Positions 52,117 through 59,850 are shown, counted from the first letter of the stretch. The stretch is 64,000 bases of DNA from a virus (IMGVR_UViG_3300005613_000025:1-64000), one strand, 5' to 3'. Numbers and translations are program-made. Notes: generated from the sequence alone by a model not told the origin.

Positions 52117-52589
52117 AAGATAAGGTATTGAAAATTGTAAATGACGAAGAATTCCAAAAACATTTCAATAAGTGGAACTTTTTTGATTATGAGGGAACCT
52201 TAGAAAATGAATTAGGACATTTGCCATATTCCAAGGATCTTTCATTGAGAAAACCTGGTCAGATATTCTTATTTGAGAATTTTCAAGATAGTGATTATCA
52301 AATAATACATTATCCAACATTAGCAGTTTTCTTAGACTATATTCCGTGTGATCAAACCGTTGAAATTGAGTATTCACCTATCAAAAGAAATCATCAATTA
52401 AAGAAAAACGAATATCTCGAAGCAGAGATAAGAAGAGATGCACAATGGCATAATTATCATTTGATATATGGTGTTTGGAATTCTTATCCAACTTGGAAAG
52501 AATTAAGAAGAGCATATGAAAGAACATGGTGGTTCCATAAAACAAAAAAACAAAAAAGAAATATAAAGATCAATCAAATTTTTAAATGA
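52113..52589 (+). CDS. Unknown protein
   Basis: 158 residues (MKDKVLKIVNDEEFQKHFN), aromatic-rich with basic C-terminus (KTKKQKRNIKINQIFK). ATGA overlaps on both sides. It could bind RNA, but no motif is clear. Confidence 0.55.
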   Translation: MKDKVLKIVNDEEFQKHFNKWNFFDYEGTLENELGHLPYSKDLSLRKPGQIFLFENFQDSDYQIIHYPTLAVFLDYIPCDQTVEIEYSPIKRNHQLKKNEYLEAEIRRDAQWHNYHLIYGVWNSYPTWKELRRAYERTWWFHKTKKQKRNIKINQIFK

Positions 52590-53095
52590 GAAAAAACACA
52601 GAGCACAAACTCAATAATCAAGTAAGATTTCCAAAAGTAAGAGTTATCGGTGATGGTGACGGTGAGATAATGTCATCTTATGATGCATTTCAACTTGCAA
52701 AATCACAGGACAAAGACCTTATACTCATATCAGAAAAGGCAGATCCGCCTGTTGTGAAAATAGAAGAGTATAGCAAATTCATCTATGATCAGAAACAGCG
52801 TGAGAAAAAGATGAAAAAGAACCAAAAGCGGGTCGAGATGAAAGAATTGAAACTGAGTGTGAATATTGCAGAACATGACCTCATGGTAAAGGCAAAAAAA
52901 GGTGAAGAGTTTCTCAAAAAGGGAAATAAGATCAAATGCACTTTGATGATGAAGGGCCGACAGAACCAGAACAAACAACAAGGAGAGGTTGTCATGTTGA
53001 AATTCGCAGATATTCTTTCTGACATCGGTGTTCCTGAGTATCTTCCAAAATTACAGGGAAATAAATGGCAAATGACTCTGAAGCCAAAGCAATGA
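52586..53095 (+). CDS. infC: Translation initiation factor IF-3
   Basis: 169 residues matching IF3 along its length: NNQVRFPKVRVIGDGDGEIM, AFQLAKSQDKDLILISEKAD, PPVVKIEEYSKFIYDQKQRE, KELKLSVNIAEHDLMVK and FLKKGNKIKCTLMMKGRQ. Both the N-terminal and C-terminal domains are present. IF3 controls start-codon and initiator tRNA selection on the small subunit. A phage copy could bias initiation toward phage mRNAs, including the leaderless-type ones inferred here. Early-type operon. Confidence 0.92.
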   Translation: MRKNTEHKLNNQVRFPKVRVIGDGDGEIMSSYDAFQLAKSQDKDLILISEKADPPVVKIEEYSKFIYDQKQREKKMKKNQKRVEMKELKLSVNIAEHDLMVKAKKGEEFLKKGNKIKCTLMMKGRQNQNKQQGEVVMLKFADILSDIGVPEYLPKLQGNKWQMTLKPKQ

Positions 53096-53406
53096 ACTTA
53101 AATGAACCTTTTTTCATTCTTTATTTGAATGTTGATGGAATGAGTCAGCAATTTATCGATGAATATACTTCACAGTGTTCAAAGACCTTATCACATCAAG
53201 GTATAGTATCATTTGTTATTCCTGTAAGAAATCAGGAAACAAAATTCGAATGTGTTTGGAAAGGTTCAAAAGAAGATCCGCAGAATTTCGATTTTATGGT
53301 CGAAAAAATGAACAAATTATTTAAAATGATGAGTGATGGTATTGATAATGATACCATTACAAGGAAAGTAAGACAATTCACACTTGAAAATATTCTAAAT
53401 GAGTGA
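53065..53406 (+). CDS. Unknown protein with shared C-terminal tail
   Basis: 113 residues (MANDSEAKAMNLNEPFF). Ends VRQFTLENILNE. Overlaps the end of the IF3 gene by 31 bp. No motif. Confidence 0.55.
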   Translation: MANDSEAKAMNLNEPFFILYLNVDGMSQQFIDEYTSQCSKTLSHQGIVSFVIPVRNQETKFECVWKGSKEDPQNFDFMVEKMNKLFKMMSDGIDNDTITRKVRQFTLENILNE

Positions 53407-53794
53407 CATTTCAGAAAAAGTAAAAAATGAAGGTGACCACCATGAATTCAATTATAGAGGATTCAGATGCTCTATGATCAGAAATGCTTTTTCCACATGG
53501 TGTGGTTATATTGATATACCATCAGATTATGATGGAGATATCAACCATATACATGTTCATGGTGGTATCACCTATGATCAAGTGGATGGTGATATAAGAA
53601 CAATTGGGTTTGATTGTGCTCATGCAGGAGATCGTGTGCCTTTTTATGATCATATCGGATTATATGATAGTGGAATTTACCGAGATAAACAATTCGTGAT
53701 AGGTGAACTAAGATCAGTTGTTGATCAATTGATGAATATCGACTTTTTCATCAGATATTCAAGAAATAAGACATTGAAGTTTTTAAAGGAATGA
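53399..53794 (+). CDS. Unknown protein
   Basis: 131 residues. Contains HIHVHGGITYDQVDGD then IGFDCAHAGD, a His/Cys/Asp-rich block found in other phage proteins of unknown role; it could bind metal. Ends YSRNKTLKFLKE, a weak version of the shared tail. Confidence 0.6.
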   Translation: MSDISEKVKNEGDHHEFNYRGFRCSMIRNAFSTWCGYIDIPSDYDGDINHIHVHGGITYDQVDGDIRTIGFDCAHAGDRVPFYDHIGLYDSGIYRDKQFVIGELRSVVDQLMNIDFFIRYSRNKTLKFLKE

Positions 53795-53795
53795 T

Positions 53796-53803
53796 TATAT
53801 TTG
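53796..53803 (+). promoter_or_regulatory. Host-type promoter box TATATTTG
   Basis: 12 nt before the ATG at 53816; starts the operon 53816-56260. Confidence 0.62.
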
Positions 53804-53815
53804 AAAAAAAAGAAA

Positions 53816-53962
53816 ATGGAATATAACTATATTGAAGAATTGAAAGAATCGGTATCTGAATCAAAATATTTTGATATCTGTGTAATGGAAGAAGAGTATT
53901 TTCAACAACTTGAAATAGAAAATATCATAGAAAAAGAAAAAAGCGATGAAAGTTACATTTGA
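53816..53962 (+). CDS. Very small acidic protein
   Basis: 48 residues (MEYNYIEELKESVSESK), helical and acidic, directly after a host-type promoter. Overlaps the next gene by 17 bp in another frame. Confidence 0.5.
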   Translation: MEYNYIEELKESVSESKYFDICVMEEEYFQQLEIENIIEKEKSDESYI

Positions 53963-54248
53963 TAATATAGAAAGTATAATTGAAAATCTACCCTTGGATC
54001 AGAACACAAAAGATAAAATGGTTGAAAACTCAAGAATAATAACGAGCTTCAGAGATCATTTGTGTGATTGTGACGGTCTAACAAAAGAGGAGGCCGAGAA
54101 AATGATACAGAATGTTACTACATCTTCATTTGATGGATCAGTAGAATCCATAAATGAATCACTCGTTAAATTTGCAAGAGAAAAGAATTTCAAAGATGTT
54201 GATAAGATTGAAAAATCATTGAATTATTTTAAAAATGTCAAGCGATAA
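53946..54248 (+). CDS. Small helical protein
   Basis: 100 residues (MKVTFDNIESIIENLPLDQ) with GLTKEEAEKMIQN. Overlaps the next gene by 14 bp. Unknown role; partner of the NTase downstream is possible. Confidence 0.5.
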   Translation: MKVTFDNIESIIENLPLDQNTKDKMVENSRIITSFRDHLCDCDGLTKEEAEKMIQNVTTSSFDGSVESINESLVKFAREKNFKDVDKIEKSLNYFKNVKR

Positions 54249-54750
54249 ATTCATATCCAAACTTAGAAAGCTAAAGATGAAGGTTGTCTTTGGTGAGGTT
54301 GAGTTCAATATATCGCGTGATAAATTAAAAGAATTCAAAAAAAGCAAAGAGTTCAAAATATACAAAAAACATTATCAAGGCGAGGTTATAACAGGATCAA
54401 CTGTCCTTTTGGTATATGATATGTTGTTAAGATATCCAGTCGATATCGACATTCTTGATACGCTATCAAGAGATACCGACATTGTTAGAGGTGAATATCC
54501 ATCGGATTTTCCTGATGGATACCGTGGTTCAGTGAAACACCAATTCGGTAAAATATTCAAAGATTTTATTTATGTTGATCTCTTTGAACCTAAAACTGAT
54601 GGTCATACTGAGATCGATGGTATAAAATTTGACAATGTTCTAAATGTATTGAAATCCAAGATACGTCTTATCGAAAGGTCATCATCGATGACACAAAGAA
54701 ACAAACACATAAATGATATTTCACATATTTTCACTAAATTTGATATATGA
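54235..54750 (+). CDS. Possible minimal nucleotidyltransferase
   Basis: 171 residues. VITGSTVLLVYDMLLRYPVD then IDIL (about 50-74) has a GS followed by DxD at a spacing near that of nucleotidyltransferases, and KDFIYVDLFEP could be the third strand. It lies just upstream of the ligase-like gene with a 4-bp overlap, which supports an RNA/DNA end-processing role. Confidence 0.45.
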   Translation: MSSDKFISKLRKLKMKVVFGEVEFNISRDKLKEFKKSKEFKIYKKHYQGEVITGSTVLLVYDMLLRYPVDIDILDTLSRDTDIVRGEYPSDFPDGYRGSVKHQFGKIFKDFIYVDLFEPKTDGHTEIDGIKFDNVLNVLKSKIRLIERSSSMTQRNKHINDISHIFTKFDI

Positions 54751-55379
54751 AATATGAAAATTACAGATATCTTTATCCACCAAGGCCAAAGAATGCCATA
54801 CCTCCATCTGAGCTGAAAGGATATGATAATAATATACTATTTGCACAGCCAAAACTCAATGGGTCAAATTGTGTGATATTCACCAACGGCACTGAGTGTC
54901 ATATGATGAATAGACATTATCAGAGAATGTCAAATTTTAAAATATCGAAAAATGAGATAATCAGCACATTCAAACCCAATGGAAAGTGGATCGTTCTCAA
55001 TGGTGAGTATATGAACAAGTCAAAGCGTGATGAAAGGAATGAGTTGTTCAATCACAAGTTTGTTCTATTTGATTGTCTTGTCATTGATAATAAATATCTA
55101 GTTGGTAAAACATTCAAACAACGAGTTGATATCATTGAGAAATTCAATGATATTGGTTCAAATATCGAACATCTTGATAGATTGTCTGAAAACATATATA
55201 GAGTGAGAACATATAATGAACACTTTACTGAACTATTTGAGAAGTTGATAGAAGTTGATATGATGGAAGGTCTTGTTCTGAAAAGAAAACGAGCAAGACT
55301 TGAGACCGGATACAATGAATTGAATAACACAAAAACTCAGTTAAAGTGTAGAAAGCCTACAAAAAATTATCACTTTTGA
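54747..55379 (+). CDS. ATP-dependent polynucleotide ligase core
   Basis: 210 residues with ligase motifs: QPKLNGSN (motif I KLNG, K32-type nucleophile), NGEYMNK (motif III), KFVLFDCLVI (IIIa), EGLVLKR (IV) and LKCRK (V). This is a compact adenylation domain only, without an OB domain, like small phage DNA or RNA ligases. T4 encodes separate DNA and RNA ligases. The neighbouring NTase-like gene favours RNA repair, but the nucleic acid cannot be told from the sequence. Confidence 0.78.
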   Translation: MKYENYRYLYPPRPKNAIPPSELKGYDNNILFAQPKLNGSNCVIFTNGTECHMMNRHYQRMSNFKISKNEIISTFKPNGKWIVLNGEYMNKSKRDERNELFNHKFVLFDCLVIDNKYLVGKTFKQRVDIIEKFNDIGSNIEHLDRLSENIYRVRTYNEHFTELFEKLIEVDMMEGLVLKRKRARLETGYNELNNTKTQLKCRKPTKNYHF

Positions 55380-55775
55380 ATGAAAATATATTTAGATTTT
55401 GATGGAACTGTTGTTGAACACATGTATCCTGAAATTGGAAAAATAAATCCAGGATCTTTGGATGTAATACAAAAATTACACGATGCTGGTCACGAAATAA
55501 TAATAAACACGATGCGTGCTGATATGAGAAACGGTACACTACAACAGGCACTGTACTTCCTCAACTCAATACCTTACTGTAATATCAAGTTTGAAAAGTT
55601 CTGTGCATCAAAAGTTGATCCTGATGAATGGGTAACCCCAAATAAAGAAATGGAAAAGATATACATTGATGACATTGCACACGGAATCCCACTCAGAGAC
55701 GGATTCCATGTAGGTTCAAAAATGGTTGATTGGCAAGAACTGAATAGACAATTTACAGATAATAATATTTATTGA
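55380..55775 (+). CDS. HAD-family phosphatase
   Basis: 131 residues starting MKIYLDFDGTVVEHMYPE (motif I DxDGT), INTMR (motif II Thr) and IYIDDIAHG (motif IV). Small cap-less HAD enzyme, perhaps a nucleotide or polynucleotide phosphatase like the one in T4 Pnkp. It follows the ligase directly, again suggesting nucleic-acid end repair. Confidence 0.75.
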   Translation: MKIYLDFDGTVVEHMYPEIGKINPGSLDVIQKLHDAGHEIIINTMRADMRNGTLQQALYFLNSIPYCNIKFEKFCASKVDPDEWVTPNKEMEKIYIDDIAHGIPLRDGFHVGSKMVDWQELNRQFTDNNIY

Positions 55776-56260
55776 TGAAGAAGGAATTAAGAAAACTCAA
55801 ATTATTTGAACTTGGTATAGGAGAATGGCCATATACTACCTCCTACGAATCGATGAAAGATGTGGTTGATCGAAATCTTGATGGGTGTGTTATCAAGACA
55901 AGTGATGATTGCCCAGATTCTTATGTTTTCATTCAAGGGGGAAAGTATATTATGGAGCAGGATAAAAAAAATGACGCTTTATGGGTCAGATGGGATGGTC
56001 TTTGGTCCATTTTTTCAAATGACTTTTCTTTGGAACATAGTGACATTCAAGCAATTATAAAGTTCCTGGTGGAACAACATCTCAAATCAAAGGTAGGAAC
56101 ACCAAAATACGACTATCCGAATTCAACATCTGAGGTGGAACAACATCTCAAATCAAAGGTAGGAACACCTGGTCTTCATATCAATTACACCATTGAAGGG
56201 GTGGAAAAACATCTCAAATCAAAGGTAGGAACACCCCAGGAATCTACTTGGTACAACTGA
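55772..56260 (+). CDS. Unknown protein whose 3' end runs into the CRISPR-like array
   Basis: 162 residues. The first about 98 (MMKKELRKLKLFELGIGEW ... SDIQAIIKF) look like an ordinary small protein. From residue 99 the frame reads through three 36-bp repeats, each giving VEQHLKSKVGTP, separated by unrelated decapeptides, and stops at 56260 inside the third spacer. The unit of 66 bp is a multiple of three, so the frame is kept. The C-terminal third may be a by-product of the array. Confidence 0.55.
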   Translation: MMKKELRKLKLFELGIGEWPYTTSYESMKDVVDRNLDGCVIKTSDDCPDSYVFIQGGKYIMEQDKKNDALWVRWDGLWSIFSNDFSLEHSDIQAIIKFLVEQHLKSKVGTPKYDYPNSTSEVEQHLKSKVGTPGLHINYTIEGVEKHLKSKVGTPQESTWYN

Positions 56261-56301
56261 ACACCGGTGGAACAACATCTCAAATCAAAGGTAGGAACAT
56301 C
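56068..56301 (+). CRISPR. Four-repeat CRISPR-like mini-array (36-bp repeats, 30-bp spacers)
   Basis: Repeats at 56068-56103, 56134-56169, 56200-56235 and 56266-56301. The 36-bp unit starts GGTGGAACAACATCTC and ends AGGTAGGAACACC; R3 differs by one base and R4 by one base near its end. The three spacers are each exactly 30 bp and unrelated (56104-56133, 56170-56199, 56236-56265). Ends GGTG/CACC are complementary. 36/30 is the geometry of type VI-B and II-C arrays of Bacteroidota, and GxTGGAAC...TCTC...GGTA...C resembles VI-B repeats as I remember them. No cas gene is in the window. R4 lies beyond the ORF stop yet is conserved, arguing against a protein repeat. Confidence 0.72.
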
Positions 56302-56447
56302 CGATTGGGTCACGCGGATCCTGAGTTGAAAAAATTAGTGGATAATTGAACTCGTGAAAGACTATCAATAGTATCAACATCTGAAAGCCCAAACAACTTT
56401 GACAGATATTTTCAATAGAATTTAAAACTGTTAAAAATATAAAAAAA
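56302..56447 (+). other. Non-coding stretch after the array
   Basis: About 145 bp with no ORF. The first 40 bp (GGGTCACGCGGATCC region) is more GC-rich than its surroundings and could be a trailing spacer or leader remnant. No terminator is seen before clpP. Confidence 0.3.
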
Positions 56448-57173
56448 ATGGATTTAGGAAAAGATTTTAGAAAATTTGCCAATTCTGAAGGAATTGCATC
56501 AACAACATTGGACTCAATAGAAGCGTCACTTACACCTTATATTCTTGAAGAACGAGAAATGAGAGCAACTCAGATCGATATATTTTCAAGATTGATGAGA
56601 GATAGAATTCTTTGGGTAAGTGGTGTGGTTGATCAAAGAATGTCTGATGTTGTTCAGGCACAACTTCTATACTTGGACCAAGCAGAAAAGAAAGATATCA
56701 ATATGTATATCAATTCACCAGGTGGTTCTGTTATGAACGGTCTTGGTATTTATGATGTTATGAATTATATCTCATGTGATGTTGCAACTATGAACTTGGG
56801 TATGTGTGCAAGTATGGGATCGGTTCTTCTGTCAAGTGGTGCCAAAGGTAAACGATCATCTTTGATATACTCAAGAGTTATGACACACCAAGTAAGTAGT
56901 GGAAATCAAGGCGTGATTGAAGATACTAGAATATCACAAATAGAAAGTGAAAAGTATAATTACATACTATTCAGAATATTGGCAAAGAATTGTGGTAAAA
57001 CATTTGATGAGATGTTAGATTCGTCAAGAAGAGATAAGTGGTTTAATTCACAGGAGGCTCTTAATTTTGGACTAATTGATGAGGTAATAGGAATTGAAAA
57101 AAACAATGGAATTGAGAACTTATTGGAGGGATTTGATTCATATTATAAAAAAGAGGTTTTAGGAAAATTTTAA
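56448..57173 (+). CDS. clpP: ClpP-like serine protease
   Basis: 241 residues. The catalytic triad is complete: MCASMGSVLL (S122), VMTHQVS (H147) and SSRRDKWFN (D196); INSPGGSV is the oxyanion-hole loop. Length fits ClpP plus a longer N-terminus and C-terminal tail. ClpP needs a Clp ATPase for unfolding; none is seen here, so it would use a host or distant phage partner. Together with tmRNA and SmpB it could form a phage-specific path for degrading tagged proteins, or it could process virion proteins. Confidence 0.9.
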   Translation: MDLGKDFRKFANSEGIASTTLDSIEASLTPYILEEREMRATQIDIFSRLMRDRILWVSGVVDQRMSDVVQAQLLYLDQAEKKDINMYINSPGGSVMNGLGIYDVMNYISCDVATMNLGMCASMGSVLLSSGAKGKRSSLIYSRVMTHQVSSGNQGVIEDTRISQIESEKYNYILFRILAKNCGKTFDEMLDSSRRDKWFNSQEALNFGLIDEVIGIEKNNGIENLLEGFDSYYKKEVLGKF

Positions 57174-58249
57174 TCATTTCCAAGCCAATCATACCAATTT
57201 GTCCATTCTTCTTTGTAAACATAATCTGGGGCGGATGGTAAACGAATGAACTCTTCTGGTTTATTTTTACACCATTCTCTCCATTCTTTATTTGTGTTGA
57301 TATTCAAACTTCTTGAAATTTTTCTAGCTTCATTAAAATTCATGTAAAATTCTTTACTTTTACTTCTCTGATTGCTGAATAGATATTCCGACCATTTGAA
57401 GTTTTCATAGTATCTCTCTGGTTTTTTCGGTAAAAAATCAGATAATGTGTTTTCTTTCGATTTCTTTCTATACTCAGCGACGGTAATCTTACCGTAATTT
57501 TCTTTTATCCATATTTTAGCCGATTCAAAATCAAGATAATCATTACCTTTCCTTATTTTAGATTCATATCCTATAAAATCCTCCCACTCAAACAATTCTT
57601 TATAGATATTTTTAGGATTCTTCGGTATAAATAAAGGAATTTCTTTACACCTTCTAAAATCCATAGAATTTTTAAAATCAAAGTTCTCTTTCAGATATTT
57701 TTTAGCTTCTTCGTAACTCAAATAAATATCTTTTCTATTATGTGCATGTATATTTCCTGTTCCTAGATAATCTCCCCAGTATGTCCAATCTGGAAAAACT
57801 TTATTAGGAGCCTTTGGGAGAAAATCGGGAAATTTTTTCATTTTTGACCATTTTTTGTAGTCAATCATTCTTGTTACCCATTCAGGTTTATTTAATTTCA
57901 GCCAAGTTTTACACTCATCAAATGACTTATTATATTTGTTAAACATTTTACCATCACCACCGTCTGTAAGATTTACAAGATTGCATTTTTCTCTGTATTC
58001 CTTAATTGTCTCGGTTTCAACTTTTTTCCATAATTCTTGACTTGACACTTTCAAAACCTTAATACCAACATCACTACCTTTGGAAACAACACTTTTTATC
58101 CAAGATGATTTATAGCTTGTTCTTCTTTTATCATTTTTGTGATCTCTTATTCTCTTTTTTGGATTATCGGTTTTACCAATGTATCTTATTTCATCCTCTT
58201 TACCTATTTCATAGAGTCCATATATGTATGTAATTTTGCAACTGTTCAT
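57170..58249 (-). CDS. GIY-YIG endonuclease with integrase-type repeats
   Basis: 359 residues. GIY-YIG core: YIYGLYEIGKEDEIRYIGKT with NPKKRIRDH (about 8-36). Then four repeats of about 60 residues (SFDECKTWLK ... FLPKAPNKVF ... WGDYLG), similar to the repeat unit attached to some phage integrases. The start at 58249 follows a minus-strand TATATATAGTATATG box; a longer frame to 58294 would include it. Converges on clpP with a 4-bp overlap, so it may home into that locus. Confidence 0.75.
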   Translation of the reverse strand: MNSCKITYIYGLYEIGKEDEIRYIGKTDNPKKRIRDHKNDKRRTSYKSSWIKSVVSKGSDVGIKVLKVSSQELWKKVETETIKEYREKCNLVNLTDGGDGKMFNKYNKSFDECKTWLKLNKPEWVTRMIDYKKWSKMKKFPDFLPKAPNKVFPDWTYWGDYLGTGNIHAHNRKDIYLSYEEAKKYLKENFDFKNSMDFRRCKEIPLFIPKNPKNIYKELFEWEDFIGYESKIRKGNDYLDFESAKIWIKENYGKITVAEYRKKSKENTLSDFLPKKPERYYENFKWSEYLFSNQRSKSKEFYMNFNEARKISRSLNINTNKEWREWCKNKPEEFIRLPSAPDYVYKEEWTNWYDWLGND

Positions 58250-58302
58250 TAAACTAATGTATATTTTTTCATATACTATATATAAAAAAACCACTTCCCT
58301 AT

Positions 58303-58482
58303 ATGGAAATAAATGAGAATATCAAGAAATCAAAAAGAAAATATGGTGATAGATACAATAAAGAGAATGTAAATGTTCAATTGAATCGAGAATTGATAAA
58401 TAAATTGAAAGAGAAATTGAATAAAGAGAAAAGCATCAAATCTCATATTGAGGAATTGATAGAAAAAGATATCTTAAAATGA
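58303..58482 (+). CDS. Small ribbon-helix-helix-like protein
   Basis: 59 residues. ENVNVQLNRELINKLKEKL then SIKSHIEELIEKDI is a strand-helix-helix pattern of Arc/MetJ type. Its TGA overlaps the methyltransferase ATG (ATGA), so it may be a transcriptional regulator of that gene, or a DNA-binding partner. Confidence 0.6.
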   Translation: MEINENIKKSKRKYGDRYNKENVNVQLNRELINKLKEKLNKEKSIKSHIEELIEKDILK

Positions 58483-59213
58483 TAGAATTGAATAGAATAT
58501 TCAACGAAGATTGTCGTGAAACCATGTCAAGGATGGGTGATGATTCGATCGATCTTGTATTGACCTCACCACCATATAATATGATGACACAGGTCAAATA
58601 TAACAAGTATATACGAAGGGTATCACCAAAACACAGATCCAACAAATATCTTGATTTCAATGATGGATTGAAACCTGATGAATTTTATCGGACACACTCA
58701 GAGATACTTAAAGAACTTTTAAGGGTCTCTAAGTGTGTTCTTTATAATTTTCAGATTGTGAGTGGTTCAAAAGAAGCTTTCTTCAAGATAATAGGAGAAT
58801 TCAATACTTATATCAAGGATATAATAATATGGGATAAATGTAGGTCTCTTCCTGCAAGTAGAGAAAAAATATTGAACGCAGGATATGAGATGATACTTGT
58901 CATGGAGAACGACCAACATTTAGGTAGAACAATTCAAAATGCTCAATTTGCAAGATGTGAATTGGATAACATCCTAAGAATTGAAAGAAAAAAAGTTGTC
59001 ATCGATGGTGAAAAACACAACGCTGTCTATCCAGAAGAACTTTGTCGTATCTTGATAGATGCGTTCTCCAAAGAGAACGATATTGTTTATGATCCGTTCA
59101 GTGGTACAGGAACCACATTGAAAATAGCAAAGGAAAGAAATAGGAATTTTATTGGAAGTGAAGTTTCAAGTGAATATTGTAAATTGATTGAAAAAAGGAT
59201 AAGTCTGATTTAA
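58479..59213 (+). CDS. DNA methyltransferase (beta class, TSPPY)
   Basis: 244 residues. NEDCRETMSRMGDDSIDLVL then TSPPYN (30-35, catalytic motif IV), and DPFSGTGTTLKIA (about 206-218, SAM-binding motif I) come in the beta-class order. TSPPY is typical of N4-cytosine enzymes, also of some N6-adenine ones. Likely protects phage DNA from host restriction. Coupled to the RHH-like gene. Confidence 0.88.
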   Translation: MIELNRIFNEDCRETMSRMGDDSIDLVLTSPPYNMMTQVKYNKYIRRVSPKHRSNKYLDFNDGLKPDEFYRTHSEILKELLRVSKCVLYNFQIVSGSKEAFFKIIGEFNTYIKDIIIWDKCRSLPASREKILNAGYEMILVMENDQHLGRTIQNAQFARCELDNILRIERKKVVIDGEKHNAVYPEELCRILIDAFSKENDIVYDPFSGTGTTLKIAKERNRNFIGSEVSSEYCKLIEKRISLI

Positions 59214-59220
59214 TATATAA
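59209..59220 (+). promoter_or_regulatory. Late-type promoter TTTAATATATAA
   Basis: Overlaps the stop of the methyltransferase gene, 19 nt before the ATG at 59240. Confidence 0.45.
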
Positions 59221-59239
59221 TGAAATCATACTTATCAAT

Positions 59240-59809
59240 ATGCAAAGATTTTCAAAGCTAAAACCAAAAACAGAATTCGAACCAAAAAAGGATGATGTTG
59301 TCTTCAAGACAGATCATATGTCATTGATCGAGTATGAAGGATGGTCAATAGTAGATGAGCCTGATATGGTTGTTTGTATCATATACCTTATTCAAGAAAA
59401 TCTTTTCATACTCAGACATGAGTATATACCAACATTCAAATATTGTGAAGGCCAGGAGTATCACATGACCGTATTGAGTGGTACAATGGAAAGAGGGGAA
59501 GATCCAAAGGTAACTTTATTGAGAGAAATTGAAGAAGAGGCCGGTATAGTAATATCTCCCGATATAGAGATAGAATTTGAAAAGCCTCTTTTTGTGTCGA
59601 AAGGCAATACTGCTAAATACCACCCTGCAATAATAACATTGACCGAAAGTGATTATCACGAGATAATTCCACCAACTGATGGATCGAATGCAGAGAAGAA
59701 AAGTAAAACCGTAAAACTTGAAACGAGATACTTGAATTCAATAAACTCATCAGATCTGATAACTGAATACATGCTCGATAAGTTCAAAAAATTCATAAAT
59801 TTCCAATGA
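59240..59809 (+). CDS. Nudix hydrolase
   Basis: 189 residues. Nudix box GTMERGEDPKVTLLREIEEE then AGI (about 77-99), exact Gx5Ex7RExxEExG. FILRHEYIPTFKYCEGQEYH before the box resembles the ADP-ribose/NDP-sugar pyrophosphatase subfamily. MQRFSKLKPKTEFE at the start is leader-like, so packaging is possible. Confidence 0.87.
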   Translation: MQRFSKLKPKTEFEPKKDDVVFKTDHMSLIEYEGWSIVDEPDMVVCIIYLIQENLFILRHEYIPTFKYCEGQEYHMTVLSGTMERGEDPKVTLLREIEEEAGIVISPDIEIEFEKPLFVSKGNTAKYHPAIITLTESDYHEIIPPTDGSNAEKKSKTVKLETRYLNSINSSDLITEYMLDKFKKFINFQ

Positions 59810-59836
59810 AACATTTAAATCGGAAATTATGTTTGA

Positions 59837-59850
59837 TTTTTTAATATATA
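59837..59850 (+). promoter_or_regulatory. Late-type promoter TTTTTTAATATATA
   Basis: 21 nt before the ATG at 59872, identical to the box at 13447. Confidence 0.5.
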
